64,000 nucleotides of DNA from Glycomyces albidus (GTDB lineage Bacteria; Actinomycetota; Actinomycetes; Mycobacteriales; Micromonosporaceae). This document shows, piece by piece, positions 34,074 to 41,678 of the stretch. The notes below the pieces were generated by a model, which did not search any database, was not told the DNA's origin, and worked only from the letters and a program-made list of their open reading frames with translations. The stretch spans positions 83,372-147,371 of the forward strand of contig NZ_WIAO01000011.1 of the NCBI RefSeq assembly GCF_009451885.1. Direction: 5' to 3'. A program made the translations under genes and the position numbers. Every line of letters starts with the position of its first letter. Within the stretch, counting starts at the first letter, position 1.

Positions 34074-34619
34074 TCAGGGCAACGGAGGCCAGAGCGCGGA
34101 GTCAGACGACTCGTCGGATCGGTCGGACCGTGGTTCATAGGGCCCTTGCGCTCTGCTCAATGCGGCGAGCACTTCGGATACGTGGATGCGGCTGACGCCG
34201 AGGCGTGAGGCGACATCGGCTGGGGTCACTAGGCGCGGCTGGACCTGGTCGTGCTCGCCAGTCGCCGGTCGGGTCGGCTCGCGCTTCGTGGCGATGTGGA
34301 AGTACCGGCTGAGCTCGCCCACGACGGTCGGGACGGCGAGGTCCAGGAAATCGCCGCCGGAACCCGGGTCGAAACGGTCGATCGCGTAGGCGAGGGCGAT
34401 GACGCCGACTTCCAGCAGGTCGCCGGGGTCGGCGCCCCTGCCCGCATACTTGCGCACGGCGTGCTCGACTACCGGCGCATAGCCGGTGATCAGGCGTTCA
34501 CGGCAGCGCCACCACTCGGGGTCGTCCTCGTCGAGCCGGGCAAGCTCGCCGAAGAGCGGACGAAGTCGGTCGAAATCATCGGGAGCACGATCGCGGTATT
34601 GATCGGTGTGCTTCGGCAT
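34074..34619 (-). CDS. Sigma-B/F-like protein lacking region 4
   Basis: 181 aa. Region 2 resembles SigB/SigF: VVEHAVRKYAGRGADPGDLL, EVGVIALAYAIDRFDPGSGG, DFLDLAVPTVVGELSRYFHI. A region 3-like helix-turn-helix follows (TPADVASRLGVSRIHVSEVL), then the protein ends in an acidic tail. Usual SigF proteins are about 260 aa and have region 4 for -35 binding; it is absent here. It may bind core polymerase or anti-sigma factors without promoter specificity. It is downstream of an RsbA-like anti-sigma regulator on the same strand. Confidence 0.75.
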   Translation of the reverse strand: MPKHTDQYRDRAPDDFDRLRPLFGELARLDEDDPEWWRCRERLITGYAPVVEHAVRKYAGRGADPGDLLEVGVIALAYAIDRFDPGSGGDFLDLAVPTVVGELSRYFHIATKREPTRPATGEHDQVQPRLVTPADVASRLGVSRIHVSEVLAALSRAQGPYEPRSDRSDESSDSALWPPLP

Positions 34620-34981
34620 AAAGGGTTCCCCGTCCGCACCGCCAGCGGCAATGAACCCCCGTTCCCGCCTGTTCCCGACACCGCCGCCGCGCGAGCGCGA
34701 CAGGTGGTTCGAGAAGACGATTCGAGAGGGAGATGCCGTGACGGTGAACCGGAACGAATGAACCGGCTCCCTTGCGCCTGGATGTCCTCTGACGCGCTTC
34801 GTTTGCAGTGGTTGCTATGTGGACAACGATACGTGCGGGGCCACGGGTCCGCCACGTTCTCGAGCGTGAGCACCGCCTCGCACAGGCCCCTTCGGGCACC
34901 GGCGCCTTCGCATCTGACGTCGGTCGGCACGGACCCCGGCGGGTCGTGACGCGATCAGGCGAGGGCCGGCGGTGATGCCGG
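34620..34981. other. No sure gene; possible small Cys-containing relic
   Basis: A minus-strand frame from 34930 starts MPTDVRCEGAGARRGLCEAV and includes RTYRCPHSNHC, four Cys within 45 residues, then becomes low quality. It may be a small protein or a relic. No other signal is seen. Confidence 0.4.
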
Positions 34982-35908
34982 TCAGGGCAGGCGCAGGTAG
35001 ACACGCACGACGGTGCTGAGAGGGCCGGTATAGGCGCGGACCAGATCGACCACGTGGTGGACCGCCGTCAGGCTCCGGTCCCGTGCCTCGTCGACCGTAG
35101 GGTGGCCGGCGAGCGGCGTGTCGAGGCGTCCGGCGCTCTCCACCTCGCAGACCAGGTGCTCGGCTTCGGTCCAGATCCGCATCATGCCGAAGCCCCAGCC
35201 GTACAGCACGCATTCGGTGGCCAGTTCCGTGACCGCGATCTGGAGGTCGACGAGTTGGTTCACGGTCAAGCCGGCCTGGCGGCCGTAGGCGGCGGCGAAC
35301 CAGCGCGCGTTCTCGATCGTGCTGGTATCGAGCTGTCGCTCGATCGCGGTTCGTGGCCTGGGGTCGAGCGGCACGTTGTAGGCGGCGAAGATGCGGTCGG
35401 GGTCGTACTCCTCGCTGGTGCGGTGCCCGGTGCGGTCGACCAGGGTCGGATGCGTGGCCCGGGAGTCGGCGAGCGCCTGCGAGTCGAGCCCGGCGCAGTC
35501 GCAGGGGCAGAGAATGGCCGCGTCTCGGCCGGCGAAGGCGCGGTTGATGAGCGCTTCGTGCTGGGCGCAGGCGGGGTACTCGGTCGCACTCCGATCCGGC
35601 CAGGTCGGCTCCTCGACGATATGGACGCGACGGCCCGGATGCCGGTCGGCGAAGTCGCGCAGGATGCCGGAGATGATGCGTCCGGGGTTGGCCCCGGCTC
35701 GGGTCATGTCGACCATGAGGACGCGTTCGGCCGTGTCGTCCAAGGCGTCGCGCAGGAGCTGCAGGTTCGGCTCGGGCACGGCGACGGCGACCGGCTCCCC
35801 GGCGGCGAGCGCGGTTTCGATGAACGGGATCGTGCCTGCGAGGTACTCGCGTTCACCGGCGTAGTGCAGAGCGATGTGATCGAAGGGGTCCGCGCGGTTG
35901 GTGGTCAT
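34982..35908 (-). CDS. RsbA-like regulator: MEDS sensory domain plus HATPase anti-sigma domain (paralog 2)
   Basis: 308 aa. MEDS domain at the N-terminus (FDHIALHYAGEREYLAGTIP, MVDMTRAGANPGRIISGI, HEALINRAFAGRDAAILCPCD) and HATPase-like C-terminus (ARWFAAAYGRQAGLTVNQLV, DLQIAVTELATECVL). Paralog of 22573-23514. Start at 35908 (MTTNRADPFD) is chosen; in-frame sequence extends to 35947. Both copies conserve a CxCD pattern at the end of the MEDS domain. It may control the sigma-like protein downstream. Confidence 0.87.
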   Translation of the reverse strand: MTTNRADPFDHIALHYAGEREYLAGTIPFIETALAAGEPVAVAVPEPNLQLLRDALDDTAERVLMVDMTRAGANPGRIISGILRDFADRHPGRRVHIVEEPTWPDRSATEYPACAQHEALINRAFAGRDAAILCPCDCAGLDSQALADSRATHPTLVDRTGHRTSEEYDPDRIFAAYNVPLDPRPRTAIERQLDTSTIENARWFAAAYGRQAGLTVNQLVDLQIAVTELATECVLYGWGFGMMRIWTEAEHLVCEVESAGRLDTPLAGHPTVDEARDRSLTAVHHVVDLVRAYTGPLSTVVRVYLRLP

Positions 35909-36355
35909 CGGGTCTCTCTTCGCGGTCGATGCACCTAAGGCCGGCACGGCCGGAGCCCGGCGCGCCGCGACCCGCGTGTGCGGCGCGTCTGTCAGGAGCG
36001 CGTCTGGTCAGCCGTTCCCACACAGGAGACCGCGAACCGCATTCCTGAGCTCGTTACCATGATGAGACGAACGCTCAGCAAGTGGGCGAGAGTCGGCTTC
36101 GCGCCCACTGTACCGACTTGGTTTCGGGACTGTGCGCCGCTGCTTCGAAACTGTGGCGCCGACCCCGATCGCCGCGATTCCCTGCCCACAAGGGTCGTCG
36201 AGGGGGCCACATTCCACGAACATCGTCCGACGAGTTCCCAGCGGCACTCCGCATCCGCAGCGTCGATTCTTGCGAAGATTGCCATTGCAGACCCATCCGA
36301 GAACGCGGCGGCTCCGAATCGGTGTGGAGAAGGCCGACTGACCGCCAGGAGTCCG
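35909..36355. other. Intergenic region carrying the sigK promoter
   Basis: 447 bp between divergent genes. It contains the SigK-type promoter at 36293 (listed separately) and a weaker ECF41-like TGTCAGG-N16-CGTT at 35990-36016. No gene is recognised; the open frame from 35978 is untranslated leader. Confidence 0.6.
36293..36319 (+). promoter_or_regulatory. SigK-type promoter of sigK
   Basis: CCATCC - 15 nt - CCGAAT, the exact -35 and -10 hexamers reported for mycobacterial SigK, 36 bp before the sigK ATG. Implies autoregulation. Confidence 0.8.
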
Positions 36356-36976
36356 ATGATGTTCGACCAGGGCGCTGAAGCCCATCGCCGACAGGAGCCG
36401 ACGCGGCTGTCCGTGGCGCCGGGCGCTGAGTCCGACACTGCCGACGCGCTGCTGCACCGTGCCGCGCTGGGAGAGGACGACGCCTTTGCGGCGCTGTACG
36501 ACCTCGTGTCCGCTCGCGTCTACGGGCTGTGCCTGCGCGTCGTCCGCGATCCGGCGCAGGCCGAAGAGGTCGCCCAAGAGGTGTTCGTCGAGGTGTGGCG
36601 GACGGCCACCCGCTTCGATGAGCGGCGCGGCTCGGCCACCGCGTGGATTGCCACGATCGCCCACCGCCGGGCGGTCGACCGGGTCCGGTCGGCGCAGGCG
36701 GCCGGGGAGCGGGAGCGGCGCGCCGCCACCGAGACCGCCGTGCCCGAGTACGACCAGGTCGCCGAGGCCGCCGCCGGGCGCCTGGAGCACCGCCAGGTCC
36801 GCCGGTGCCTGAAGACCCTGACCGAGCTGCAGCGGCAGGCGATCACGCTCGCCTACTACGGCGGCCACACCTACCGGCAGGTCGCGACGCTGCTGGAGAC
36901 CGCCGTCCCCACGGTCAAGTCCCGCATCCGCGACGGCCTGGTCAAACTGCGCGACTGCCTGGAGGTGGCCCGATGA
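36356..36976 (+). CDS. sigK: ECF sigma factor SigK
   Basis: 206 aa. Region 2: LYDLVSARVYGLCLRVVRDP, QAEEVAQEVFVEVWRTATRF; region 4: LTELQRQAITLAYYGGHTYR, QVATLLETAVPTVKSRIRDG. Matches SigK of mycobacteria. Two ATGs in a row (36356, 36359); CCAGGA upstream supports either. The stop overlaps the anti-sigma start (ATGA). Bound and held inactive by the next gene's product until released by regulated proteolysis, as known for RskA. Its own promoter has SigK hexamers. Confidence 0.92.
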   Translation: MMFDQGAEAHRRQEPTRLSVAPGAESDTADALLHRAALGEDDAFAALYDLVSARVYGLCLRVVRDPAQAEEVAQEVFVEVWRTATRFDERRGSATAWIATIAHRRAVDRVRSAQAAGERERRAATETAVPEYDQVAEAAAGRLEHRQVRRCLKTLTELQRQAITLAYYGGHTYRQVATLLETAVPTVKSRIRDGLVKLRDCLEVAR

Positions 36977-37734
36977 GCGCCGACATCCACGCCCTGATCG
37001 GCGCCTGGGCCCTCGACGCGGTCAACGACCAGGAGCGCCGGCTGGTCGAGGCCCACCTGGGCGAGTGCGCCTCGTGCGCGCAGGAGGCGGCCGAGCTGCG
37101 CGAAGCGGTCGCGCGGCTGTCCGACGTGACGGTGGCGGAGCCGCCGGCGCGGCTGCGCGGGCGGGTGCTCGCCGAGGTGCGGCGCACCCGGCAAGCGGCA
37201 CCGGCCACGACCGGGGCCGAGGCCGCGCCGCAGCAGGCGGCCCCCTCGCGCCCGCGCCGCACCCGCCGCACCTTCCATCTGCCGCGCCTGCGCCTCGCGC
37301 TCGGCGCGGCCGCGATCGCCGTGGCCGCCGCCTTCGCCGGCGTCGTCGCGACCTGGGCGATCATGCACCAGCAGCCCGGCCCCAGCGAGGCGGACCGGAT
37401 CGCGGCGGTCCTCGAAGCCGCCGACGCCGAAGTCGCCCAAGAGCAGCCTGACGGCGGCGGGCAGGTCACCGTGATCTCCTCGGCGTCGCTGGACCAAGCG
37501 GTCGTGGTGATCGCCGACCTCGCCTCGCCTGGGGCAGACCGCTCCTACCAGGTCTGGATGGTCGACGAGGCCGGGCAGGTCTCGGCCGGCGTCATGGACG
37601 CCGGCGACTCCTCGGCCACCATGCTCATCGAGGGCGTCGGCGACACCGACCTCATCGGCGTCACCGAGGAACCGGCAGGAGGCTCCGACACGCCCACCCT
37701 GCCCTTGATCGCGGGCCTACCGCTCGACGCCTGA
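36973..37734 (+). CDS. rskA: Anti-sigma-K factor RskA
   Basis: 253-aa membrane anti-sigma factor. N-terminal anti-sigma domain with the H-x3-C-x2-C motif (AHLGECASCAQEA), one membrane helix (LRLALGAAAIAVAAAFAGVV) at about 105-130, and an extracytoplasmic RskA domain (LDQAVVVIADLASPGADRSY; YQVWMVDEAGQVSAGVMDAG). Holds SigK at the membrane; translationally coupled to sigK through the ATGA overlap. Confidence 0.93.
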   Translation: MSADIHALIGAWALDAVNDQERRLVEAHLGECASCAQEAAELREAVARLSDVTVAEPPARLRGRVLAEVRRTRQAAPATTGAEAAPQQAAPSRPRRTRRTFHLPRLRLALGAAAIAVAAAFAGVVATWAIMHQQPGPSEADRIAAVLEAADAEVAQEQPDGGGQVTVISSASLDQAVVVIADLASPGADRSYQVWMVDEAGQVSAGVMDAGDSSATMLIEGVGDTDLIGVTEEPAGGSDTPTLPLIAGLPLDA

Positions 37735-37747
37735 TCGGCAGCGAGAT

Positions 37748-37776
37748 GACGGGCCCGGCCGGTGGCCGGGCCCGTC
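37748..37776 (+). terminator. Terminator of the sigK-rskA operon
   Basis: GACGGGCCCGGCC-GGT-GGCCGGGCCCGTC, a perfect 13-bp stem with 3-nt loop, 13 nt after the rskA stop, followed by a short T stretch. Confidence 0.85.
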
Positions 37777-37825
37777 GCCTTTGCGGTCGATCACGGAAAA
37801 AATCCGAGAATCTCCGCCTCCGCAC

Positions 37826-37852
37826 CCATCCAGCGCGGCCACGGCCCCGAAT
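37826..37852 (+). promoter_or_regulatory. SigK-type promoter of the molybdopterin oxidoreductase gene, leaderless
   Basis: CCATCC - 15 nt - CCGAAT, identical hexamers and spacing to the sigK promoter. The -10 ends 7 nt before the ATG at 37860, so transcription would start at or next to the start codon, giving a leaderless mRNA. Confidence 0.8.
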
Positions 37853-37859
37853 CACGGGC

Positions 37860-39353
37860 ATGAACGGCAAACTGATCGCGGCCCTCGGCGGCATCGCATG
37901 CGCCGGGGGAGCCCTGGCGGCGGCGCAGCTCGCGGCGATCGCCGTGGCCCCCGGCAGCGGACCGGTCGCGGCCGTCGGCGCGGCGGTGATCGACGCGACG
38001 CCCGAGCCGGTCAAAGCGTGGGCGATCCGCACCTTCGGATTCCACGACAAGCTCGTGCTCCTGGCCGGCATCGGGCTGGCCCTGGTCGCCGCCGCCGCCG
38101 CCGTGGGATTCCTCGCGCGCCGCCGGATCGCCGTCGGCTACGGGGCGCTGATGCTGCTCGGCGTCGCCGGCGCGGCCGCTGCGATCTCCAGGCCCGCCGC
38201 CTCCGCGGCGTGGGCACTGCCGCCCCTGGCCGGCGCCGCGTTCGGTGCGGCGCTGCTTTTCCTGCTCTACCGCCCCAGCCCCGCGACCGGCGCGGCCCCC
38301 GGACGCGCGGTCGACCGGCGCGGCGTCCTTCTCGCGCTGGCCGGGGCCGGTCTCGCCGGTGCGGCCGGATGGCGTTTCGGCGGCACCGGCGAGATCGAAC
38401 AGGCCCGCCGGGGCCTGACCCTGCCCGAGGCCGACGACATCGGCCCCGCCGGGACCGGACTCGACCTCGACGGCCTCACTCCGTACCTGACACCGAACCC
38501 CGACTTCTACCGCGTCGACACCGCCCTGGTCCTGCCCCGGGTCCTGCCCGAGGACTACCGGTTGCGGATCGGCGGCCGCGTCGAACGCCCGCTCGAACTC
38601 ACCTACGGCGACCTGCTCGACCGCGAACTGCTCGAACGCGAGATCACCCTCGCCTGCGTCTCCAACGAGGTCGGCGGCACCCTCGCCGGAAACGCGCGCT
38701 GGCTCGGCGTCAGCCTCGCCGACCTGCTCGCCGACGCCGGCCCCGAGCCCGGCGCCGACCAGGTCGTCTCCCGCTCGCACGACGGCTGGACCGCCGGGAC
38801 CCCCACCAGTGCGTGCACCGGCGGGCGCGACGCGCTCATCGCCATCGGCATGAACGGCGAACCGCTGCCCCTCGAACACGGCTTCCCCGTCCGCATGATC
38901 GTCCCCGGCCTCTACGGGTACGTGTCCGCGACGAAATGGCTGGTCGAGCTCGAGCTCTCTTCGTTCGCCGACTTCGACCCCTACTGGGTCCGCCGCGACT
39001 GGGCCGCCCAGGCCCCGATCAAGACGTTCTCGCGCATCGACACGCCCAAGCCCCTCACGACCATCGCACCGGGGCGCACCACCGTCGCCGGGGTCGCGTG
39101 GGCGCAGCACCGCGGCATCGACCGCGTCGAGGTCCGCGTCGACGAAGGCCCTTGGGCCGACGCCGAACTCGCGCCCGTGATCGGCCCCGACACCTGGCGC
39201 CAATGGCAGTGGGCGTGGGACGCCAGGCCCGGGCGCCACAAGTTGGAGGTCCGCGCCACCGACGCCGAAGGCGACACCCAGACCCGGGAGCGGGCCACGC
39301 CCTTCCCCGACGGCGCGACCGGCTGGCACTCGGTCGTCGTGACCGCCGCGTAG
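37860..39353 (+). CDS. Membrane molybdopterin-dependent oxidoreductase (sulfite-oxidase family)
   Basis: 497 aa. N-terminal 4-5 membrane helices (LIAALGGIACAGGALAAAQL; LVLLAGIGLALVAAAAAVGF; AVGYGALMLLGVAGAAAA; PPLAGAAFGAALLFLLY; RGVLLALAGAGLAGAAGW), then an extracytoplasmic sulfite-oxidase-like Moco domain with Cys266 in LACVSNEVGG as likely Mo ligand, and a C-terminal dimerisation domain (VAGVAWAQHRGIDRVEVRVD). No ribosome site is seen before the ATG, which fits leaderless translation. It belongs to the SigK regulon by promoter and by its fasciclin neighbour. Confidence 0.92.
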   Translation: MNGKLIAALGGIACAGGALAAAQLAAIAVAPGSGPVAAVGAAVIDATPEPVKAWAIRTFGFHDKLVLLAGIGLALVAAAAAVGFLARRRIAVGYGALMLLGVAGAAAAISRPAASAAWALPPLAGAAFGAALLFLLYRPSPATGAAPGRAVDRRGVLLALAGAGLAGAAGWRFGGTGEIEQARRGLTLPEADDIGPAGTGLDLDGLTPYLTPNPDFYRVDTALVLPRVLPEDYRLRIGGRVERPLELTYGDLLDRELLEREITLACVSNEVGGTLAGNARWLGVSLADLLADAGPEPGADQVVSRSHDGWTAGTPTSACTGGRDALIAIGMNGEPLPLEHGFPVRMIVPGLYGYVSATKWLVELELSSFADFDPYWVRRDWAAQAPIKTFSRIDTPKPLTTIAPGRTTVAGVAWAQHRGIDRVEVRVDEGPWADAELAPVIGPDTWRQWQWAWDARPGRHKLEVRATDAEGDTQTRERATPFPDGATGWHSVVVTAA

Positions 39354-39368
39354 ACCACCCGAACGACC

Positions 39369-39390
39369 GCCGGGGACGACCGTCCCCGGC
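39369..39390. terminator. Intergenic hairpin between oxidoreductase and fasciclin genes
   Basis: GCCGGGGACG-AC-CGTCCCCGGC, a perfect 10-bp stem without a T-run. Could cause partial termination or protect the mRNA between the two genes. Confidence 0.55.
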
Positions 39391-39412
39391 ATCCGATAAG
39401 AGAGGCAAGACC

Positions 39413-40051
39413 ATGAACACTCGATTCCTGACCCGCGCCGGAGCCCTGGCCGCGGCCGCCGGTATCGCGATCACCTTGTCCGCGTGCGGTTCCGACGAGG
39501 GCGGCGACGAGGCCGGCGAGGACACCACCTCGACCGAGGAGTCCATGCCCGAAGAGACCACCGGGGAGGAGATGCCGGTCTCGGGCGAGTTCGGCGCGGC
39601 GTGCTCGGCCGTCCCGGCCGACGGCGAGGGCTCCTTCACCGGTATGGCCGACGACCCGGTCGCCACCGCCGCGAGCAACAACCCGGTGCTGTCCACGCTC
39701 GTCACCGCCGTGAGCGAGGCCGACCTGGTCGACACCCTCAACTCAGCGGAGAACATCACGGTGTTCGCGCCGGTCAACGACGCATTCGCCGCGATCCCCG
39801 AGGCCGACCTGGAAGCGGTCATGGCCGACCAGGAGCAGCTGACCAGCATCCTGTCTTACCACGTGGTGGGGGAGCAGCTCGCCCCTGAAGACCTCGCCGG
39901 CGAGCACGCCACCCTCCAAGGCGGCACGCTCAACGTCGAAGGTTCGGGCGAGACCTTCACCGTCAACGGCGAAGCCGCCGTCGTCTGCGGCAACGTCCAG
40001 ACCGCCAACGCCACCGTCTACATCGTCGACACCGTCCTCATGCCCGCATAG
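39413..40051 (+). CDS. Fasciclin-domain lipoprotein (MPT83/MPT70-like)
   Basis: 212 aa. Lipoprotein signal with lipobox TLSACGS (Cys25 lipidated), an acidic Thr/Glu-rich linker, then one fasciclin domain: SNNPVLSTLVTAVSEADLVD, NITVFAPVNDAFAAIP, SILSYHVVGEQLAPEDLAGE, and NATVYIVDTVLMPA at the end. Two further Cys (AACSAV, VVCGNV) could pair, as in MPT70/MPT83. In mycobacteria the homologs are the main SigK targets, which fits its place here. Confidence 0.93.
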   Translation: MNTRFLTRAGALAAAAGIAITLSACGSDEGGDEAGEDTTSTEESMPEETTGEEMPVSGEFGAACSAVPADGEGSFTGMADDPVATAASNNPVLSTLVTAVSEADLVDTLNSAENITVFAPVNDAFAAIPEADLEAVMADQEQLTSILSYHVVGEQLAPEDLAGEHATLQGGTLNVEGSGETFTVNGEAAVVCGNVQTANATVYIVDTVLMPA

Positions 40052-40066
40052 GACAGGCGCCTTCCC

Positions 40067-40101
40067 GCCGGGGCCGACCACGATCCGTCGTCGGCCCCGG
40101 C
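40067..40101 (+). terminator. Terminator after the fasciclin gene
   Basis: GCCGGGGCCGAC...GTCGGCCCCGGC, a perfect 12-bp stem with 11-nt loop, 15 nt after the stop codon. Confidence 0.75.
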
Positions 40102-40218
40102 CACTGAGAAACCACGCGGGAAGGCCGGGACATCCGTCCGCGACGCCCCCAGCCGAAAGGCGTAAAAACCTGCTCAGCGGGTATATGTCGGTCCCCGCCA
40201 ACGAAAAAGGAGTTCAAA

Positions 40219-40659
40219 ATGTCCGCCCAACAGACGCGCGGCCGCGCACCGGTCCAAATGGTGACGATGGTCGTCTCGCTGGTGTTCGTCCTGGTCGGCT
40301 TGCTCGGGTTCGTCCCGGGCATCACCACCGATTTCGATTCGATGACCTTCGCCGGCCACCACTCCGATGCCCGGCTCCTGGGCGTCTTCGAGGTGTCGGT
40401 CCTCCACAACCTCGTCCACCTCCTGTTCGGCATCGTCGGGTTCTTGATGGTCCGCACCGTGAGCGGCGCCGTCACCTACCTGATCATCGGCGGCGCGATC
40501 TACTTCGTGCTGTGGCTGTACGGTCTCATCATCGACCTCGACTCGGCCGCGAACTTCGTCCCGGTCAACGACGCCGACAACTGGCTTCACCTGGCCCTGG
40601 CCATCGGCATGATTGGACTCGGGGCCCTTTTCGCACGCAAGAGGAGCGCCGCACACTGA
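40219..40659 (+). CDS. DUF4383 membrane protein
   Basis: 146 aa, four membrane helices (MVVSLVFVLVGLLGFVPGIT; LHNLVHLLFGIVGFLMVRTV; AVTYLIIGGAIYFVLWLYGL; WLHLALAIGMIGLGALFARK). The HNLVHLLFGIVG motif is the DUF4383 hallmark. AAAAAGGAG precedes the start by 9 nt. Function unknown; commonly stress-induced in actinobacteria. Confidence 0.9.
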   Translation: MSAQQTRGRAPVQMVTMVVSLVFVLVGLLGFVPGITTDFDSMTFAGHHSDARLLGVFEVSVLHNLVHLLFGIVGFLMVRTVSGAVTYLIIGGAIYFVLWLYGLIIDLDSAANFVPVNDADNWLHLALAIGMIGLGALFARKRSAAH

Positions 40660-40680
40660 CCGGTCGGAACGGCGGGTTCC

Positions 40681-40839
40681 ATGTCCACCTGGTCCGGCAC
40701 TTTCAACGACCTCCGCTTCGACTACCGAGCGGCTGCCCAGCGGGCCTGCCGCAACCTCGCCGAATACCACGCCGAACACGGCGACCCCGCCCGCGCCGCC
40801 GAATACCGCGCCATGGTCACCGAGTCGACCGGGCCCTGA
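40681..40839 (+). CDS. Small 52-aa helical protein
   Basis: ATG at 40681, TGA at 40837. The sequence MSTWSGTFNDLRFDYRAAAQ continues with RACRNLAEYHAEHGDPARAA and ends in an acidic tail. It is clean, helical and codon-consistent, like one TPR hairpin. The ribosome site is weak. It follows the DUF4383 gene by 21 bp and a strong hairpin follows it, so it is likely real. Function unknown. Confidence 0.55.
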   Translation: MSTWSGTFNDLRFDYRAAAQRACRNLAEYHAEHGDPARAAEYRAMVTESTGP

Positions 40840-40900
40840 CAACGTTAGATAAGCCAACCAGGCGCAATGGAACGCTCGCGGGCATTCAGCGCACGGCAGC

Positions 40901-40926
40901 GGGCCGCGACCTCAAGGTCGCGGCCC
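40901..40926. terminator. Bidirectional terminator before the dormancy island
   Basis: GGGCCGCGACCT-CA-AGGTCGCGGCCC, perfect 12-bp stem, between convergent genes. Core GGCCGCGACC recurs at 43092 and 59567. Confidence 0.85.
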
Positions 40927-40945
40927 GCTCTACTGCTCCCGGCGT

Positions 40946-41482
40946 CTACTTGAGCCAAGGGTTTCGCTTGACGATGGGAAGGTCGCCCCAGGTCTTGCCG
41001 AGGCCGAGGGTGTCCTCAGCGCGGGTCATGGCGAGGCCGATGAGGAGGCCGGCGTAGATCAGGTGGTCGTCCATGAACGGGTTGTTCTCGGGCCACAGGG
41101 CGGCGGTCCACATGAGGACCAGCAGGAGGGCGCCCGCGGCGGCGGCGATCCGCATGCCGATGCCGAGGATCAGTGCGAGGCCAATCCCGAGCAGGCCGGC
41201 CATGAACAGCCAGTCGGCGGCGGCGTTGCCCGCCATGCCCTGGTAGAAGTCCGCGAACGGGCCTTTGGTGCCGAAAGTCAGGAAGCCTTCGGTCGGGCTG
41301 CCGCCCTCGATCCAGGCGGCCTTCTTCTCGGTGGCGAAGCCGAGACCGAAAGTCTTGTCGAGGAAGGCCCACAGGAAGACCCAGCCCAGGGCGATGCGCA
41401 GGCCCGCCCACACATAGTCGACAGCACGAGCAGCGGTGGCGGTAGTGGCGGTGGTTCGCTCGGTGGCGTTGACGGTGGCCAT
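40946..41482 (-). CDS. DoxX-family membrane protein (dormancy island)
   Basis: 178 aa, four or five membrane helices (YVWAGLRIALGWVFLWAFLD; DWLFMAGLLGIGLALILGIG; AAAAGALLLVLMWTAALWPE; LIYAGLLIGLAMTRAEDTLG). It is close to the TQO small-subunit/DoxX type that pairs with quinone-reducing flavoproteins and ends VKRNPWLK. Start MATVNATERT at 41482 follows AAAGGAA. Lies next to a SQR-like flavoprotein and downstream of a DosR-like box. Probably donates electrons to quinones with that partner. Confidence 0.88.
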   Translation of the reverse strand: MATVNATERTTATTATAARAVDYVWAGLRIALGWVFLWAFLDKTFGLGFATEKKAAWIEGGSPTEGFLTFGTKGPFADFYQGMAGNAAADWLFMAGLLGIGLALILGIGMRIAAAAGALLLVLMWTAALWPENNPFMDDHLIYAGLLIGLAMTRAEDTLGLGKTWGDLPIVKRNPWLK

Positions 41483-41578
41483 CGGAGTTCCTTTCGAGTC
41501 GGGGCACCGTATCCGGTGACAGTTCAATGAAACCGCAGTTCAAAGTGGTTCTGGAGAGGTCGGAAGGCGGGTCTTCAG

Positions 41579-41592
41579 GGGACGAAGGTCCT
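41579..41592. promoter_or_regulatory. DosR-like box before doxX
   Basis: GGGAC-GAAG-GTCCT, one mismatch from GGGAC-N4-GTCCC, about 97 bp upstream of the doxX start. Confidence 0.6.
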
Positions 41593-41620
41593 GCGCGGCA
41601 GCGGGAGCGGGCAAGGGAAA

Positions 41621-41649
41621 GGCGGCCGTCCCCTTGAGGGACGGCCGCC
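41621..41649. terminator. Terminator after SQR-like gene 1
   Basis: GGCGGCCGTCCC-CTTGA-GGGACGGCCGCC, perfect 12-bp stem, 29 bp beyond the stop at 41679 (minus strand). Confidence 0.8.
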
Positions 41650-41678
41650 CGGGAGCGGCCGGCGCGACGGCCCGAAGG

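Noticed and set aside
40130..40158. ACATCC-N17-CCGAAA as a SigK promoter for the DUF4383 gene
   Set aside because: Both hexamers carry a mismatch and the spacer is 17 nt instead of 15, so it is not supported as strongly as the other two.
40179..40184. GGGTAT as a SigB/SigF-type -10 before the DUF4383 gene
   Set aside because: No GTTT-like -35 at the required distance.
41515..41521. TGTCACC (minus strand) as an ECF41 -35 before the island doxX
   Set aside because: At 16-nt spacing the -10 position reads CTCG, unlike the CGTC/TGTC seen elsewhere; a DosR-like box is a better explanation.
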